DNA of 64,000 bases, from positions 1 to 64,000 of the forward strand of contig ONAN01000004.1 of assembly GCA_900315805.1 (NCBI GenBank), written 5' to 3'. Positions 62,211 through 64,000 of the stretch are shown one piece after another. The notes under the pieces are model-generated. The model searched no databases, was not told where the DNA came from, and was given only the letters and a program-made list of their open reading frames with translations. Source of the DNA: an uncultured Selenomonadales bacterium. Its GTDB lineage: Bacteria; Bacillota; Negativicutes; Acidaminococcales; Acidaminococcaceae. The position numbers and the translations under genes were made by a program. How positions within the stretch are numbered: position 1 is the first letter of the stretch; every line of letters begins with the position of its first letter.

Positions 62211-62441
62211 AAAACAAGGCTCCTTTTCCGCGGGATATCGCAGGATAGCGTCTGAAACATGGAAATATTATACTATATAGCAAATAAATATTCAAACGGC
62301 GGCCCTGCGGGGCGCGCGGGCCTTTCCGCGCAACCTGCGGATTGACAGTGTTTTCCTATAATGGTACACTTTCCCTATATCGAAAGTACAAGCATACAGA
62401 GCGTGTGACTCTGTGGATTATGTGGGAAAGCAGGCGTTTTT

Positions 62442-63056
62442 ATGGAACAATGGAAAGAGATGGCGGCACCGGGCGCGCCCGTGCCGCACGAAGAGACGGT
62501 CCCGCCCCTGACGCGGGTGGAGGCCGGCCAGCAGGGGTACCGGTGGGTGGCCATCACGGCCATGCTGTACGCCATCGGCATCATCCTGCACACGGTCAGT
62601 CCCAATGTGGGCGGTGTCACCATCAACTGGACCATCGCCATGTACTGCATCGTCATCAATTTGACCAAACCGGGCCTGAAACGGGCCATCGGCATGGGCT
62701 TCATCGCGGGAATCACCCTGATTCCGTCGTCGAAATCGGCCTTCCCCCTGGGCAACCTGGCCAGCGAAATCTGCGGCGCTTCCACGTGCTGCCTGCTGCT
62801 CAAGGCCATGGCCCTGGTGCGGCTCCAGGATTCGCGCCTCGCGCCGCTTGTGACGGGCTTCTGCTCGACCTTCGTGTCCGGCGGCGTGTTCACCTTCATT
62901 TTGAAGCTGATCCTCGGCCTGCCGCTCGCCGTCTGGACCCATGTCATGCTGCCCGTCGTGGCCGTCGTCGGCATCCTCAACGGCGTCGTCACCTTCGGCC
63001 TCTTCGGGCCTGTCAAGAAGCTGTTCTTTGCCCAGGAAGGGGGTAAGGAACAATGA
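62442..63056 (+). CDS. ECF transporter S component
   Basis: 204 residues; an N-terminal polar stretch of about 30 residues, then six membrane helices. AITAMLYAIGIILHTVSPNV carries the small-residue docking helix; GASTCCLLLKAMALVRLQDS and TGFCSTFVSGGVFTFILK follow. Its last four bases overlap the first EcfA gene. Ribosome site weak (AAAGCAGG). Ligand unknown, and I see no riboswitch in the 231-base region 62211-62441, only a TTGACA (62342) too close to a TATAAT (62357). Confidence 0.8.
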   Translation: MEQWKEMAAPGAPVPHEETVPPLTRVEAGQQGYRWVAITAMLYAIGIILHTVSPNVGGVTINWTIAMYCIVINLTKPGLKRAIGMGFIAGITLIPSSKSAFPLGNLASEICGASTCCLLLKAMALVRLQDSRLAPLVTGFCSTFVSGGVFTFILKLILGLPLAVWTHVMLPVVAVVGILNGVVTFGLFGPVKKLFFAQEGGKEQ

Positions 63057-63919
63057 ATCCCGTCATCGAATTTGACCACTACTATTTCCAATACATCAAC
63101 GGGAAGGAGCCGGTCCTGCGGAACATCAACCTGCAGATTGAAAAAGGTTCCTTCACGGTCCTCATCGGGCCCAGCGGCGCCGGCAAAACGACGCTGTGCA
63201 AGTCCATGACGGGCATCCTGCCGTACTACATGGGCGGCAGCTATGCCGGCGAGGTGCGCGTCCTCGGCGCGTCGACGAAGGGCAAGAAGGTTTCGGACCT
63301 GGCCATGCAGGTCGGGTTCATGATGGAAGACTACGAAAGCCAGCTCGTCTCCCTGACGGCGGCGGAAGAAGTGGCCTTCGCCCTGGTCAACCACGGCTTC
63401 CCGCCGGAAGAGACGGGGGCACGCGTGAGCCGCGCCCTGGCCGAAGTCGGCCTGCCGGGCCGCGAAAACTACCAGCTCGACGAGCTGTCGGGCGGGCAGC
63501 GGCAGCGCCTGGCCCTGGCCTCCCTGCTGGCGGTCCATCCGGACATCATCGTCCTCGACGAACCGGTCAGCGCCATGGACCCCGACGGCGGCGAAAGCCT
63601 CTACGCCCTCATCCATAAAATCCACGAAACCCACGGCACGACCTTCATCGTCGTCGAACACCGCGTGGAATTCGTGCTGCCTTATATGACGGACCTCGTC
63701 GCCGTGCAGGATGGCCGCATCGCGGCCGCCGGCAAGTGCGAAGATGTCGTGCCCGCCCTGTACGCAAATCCCGTCCTGCGGCCCCTGCTGCCCGACCTGT
63801 GGCAGATCAAGGGCGGCCTCGAAGCCCGCACGGGCCGCCATTTCGGCTTGTGGCGCAACGTGGCCGAAGCCGTGGACGAACTGCACGCCCAGAACATCCG
63901 GAAGGAGGGGAGACCATGA
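63053..63919 (+). CDS. ecfA: ECF transporter ATPase
   Basis: 288 residues. ABC ATPase with Walker A IGPSGAGKTTL, Q-loop GFMMEDYESQLVSLTAAEEV, signature LSGGQRQRLALASLL and Walker B IIVLDEPVSAMDPDG, and switch His in VVEHR. The pattern PYYMGGSYAGEV is typical of EcfA of anaerobes. GTAAGGAA precedes the ATG. A second ATPase follows. Confidence 0.9.
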   Translation: MNPVIEFDHYYFQYINGKEPVLRNINLQIEKGSFTVLIGPSGAGKTTLCKSMTGILPYYMGGSYAGEVRVLGASTKGKKVSDLAMQVGFMMEDYESQLVSLTAAEEVAFALVNHGFPPEETGARVSRALAEVGLPGRENYQLDELSGGQRQRLALASLLAVHPDIIVLDEPVSAMDPDGGESLYALIHKIHETHGTTFIVVEHRVEFVLPYMTDLVAVQDGRIAAAGKCEDVVPALYANPVLRPLLPDLWQIKGGLEARTGRHFGLWRNVAEAVDELHAQNIRKEGRP

Positions 63920-64000
63920 TTGAAGCGAAAAACATCAACTTCGCCTACCGGCGCGGCATCCCTGTCCTGACGGACATTGACTGCACTATCGGCGACGGCG
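63916..64000 (+). CDS. Second ECF transporter ATPase (cut by window end)
   Basis: Only 28 residues are present, MIEAKNINFAYRRGIPVLTD onward, the usual start of an ABC domain before Walker A. GAAGGAGGGG precedes the ATG, which overlaps the previous stop by four bases. An ecfT gene is expected beyond the window. Confidence 0.8.
   Translation, partial: MIEAKNINFAYRRGIPVLTDIDCTIGDG

Noticed and set aside
62342-62362. Promoter for the last ECF operon
   Set aside because: TTGACA and TATAAT are only nine bases apart, too close for a sigma-A promoter.

Overview
The window is GC-rich, densely packed bacterial DNA. The mix of Gram-positive-style regulation (strong AAGGAGG ribosome sites, a SAM-I riboswitch, ANTAR and CsoR regulators, class II pyrophosphatase) with amino-acid-fermenter enzymes (type III glutamine synthetase, four-subunit 2-oxoacid:ferredoxin oxidoreductase, SstT symporters) suggests an anaerobic Negativicutes species, possibly Acidaminococcaceae. 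That assignment is inference from gene content; no rRNA gene is present to test it.

Layout. 1-8.6 kb: glnN (type III glutamine synthetase) behind a promoter followed at once by an intrinsic terminator; nagA; feoA-feoB plus a small Cys-rich Feo protein; then a two-component system whose response regulator ends in an RNA-binding ANTAR domain. 8.7-13.3 kb: a secreted DUF4367-like protein, the korDABC operon, and a divergent TetR gene with two matching operator palindromes exactly 100 bp apart. 13.3-15.3 kb: metNI under a SAM-I riboswitch. 15.4-25.5 kb: a TrpR/YerC-like regulator, then hisZ-G-D-C-B-H-A-F-IE, closing with a CBS/DRTGG class II pyrophosphatase that can remove the PPi made by HisG and HisE. 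25.5-29.2 kb: a gene-free stretch with an 18-19 bp tandem array and a 17-bp inverted repeat, then csoR-copA behind CsoR-type operators; copA carries a C-terminal copper chaperone domain that has its own ribosome site and start codon. 29.3-36.9 kb: murI, tRNA-Ala(GGC), two accessory DNA/ATP-binding genes each behind its own palindrome array, DUF523, xpt and a xanthine permease, a DUF805 protein, and a free-standing 33-aa membrane peptide gene. 36.9-43.7 kb: two tandem sstT paralogues, a divergent DASS dicarboxylate transporter, and a divergent phzF-like/MocR pair. 43.8-48.8 kb: a Ugp-like ABC importer operon with a TIM-barrel isomerase. 49.1-55.6 kb: an ECF S component, argC-J-B-D and an MFS exporter. 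55.7-61.3 kb: a tautomerase with a Lys/Ala tail, an aldehyde dehydrogenase, and a redox group (TrxB-like protein, Crp/Fnr regulator, TrxA, a tandem thioredoxin-fold protein lacking both CxxC motifs, M48 protease). 61.3-64 kb: an EamA exporter and the start of an ECF transporter operon cut by the window edge.

No insertion sequence, prophage or CRISPR array was seen. The most novel-looking points are the internally initiated CopZ module inside copA, the gene-free repeat/palindrome region before csoR, the redox-dead tandem thioredoxin, the tailed tautomerase, the standalone 33-aa peptide with a two-hairpin leader, and the operator arrays in front of the DUF4143 ATPase and AlbA_2 genes.
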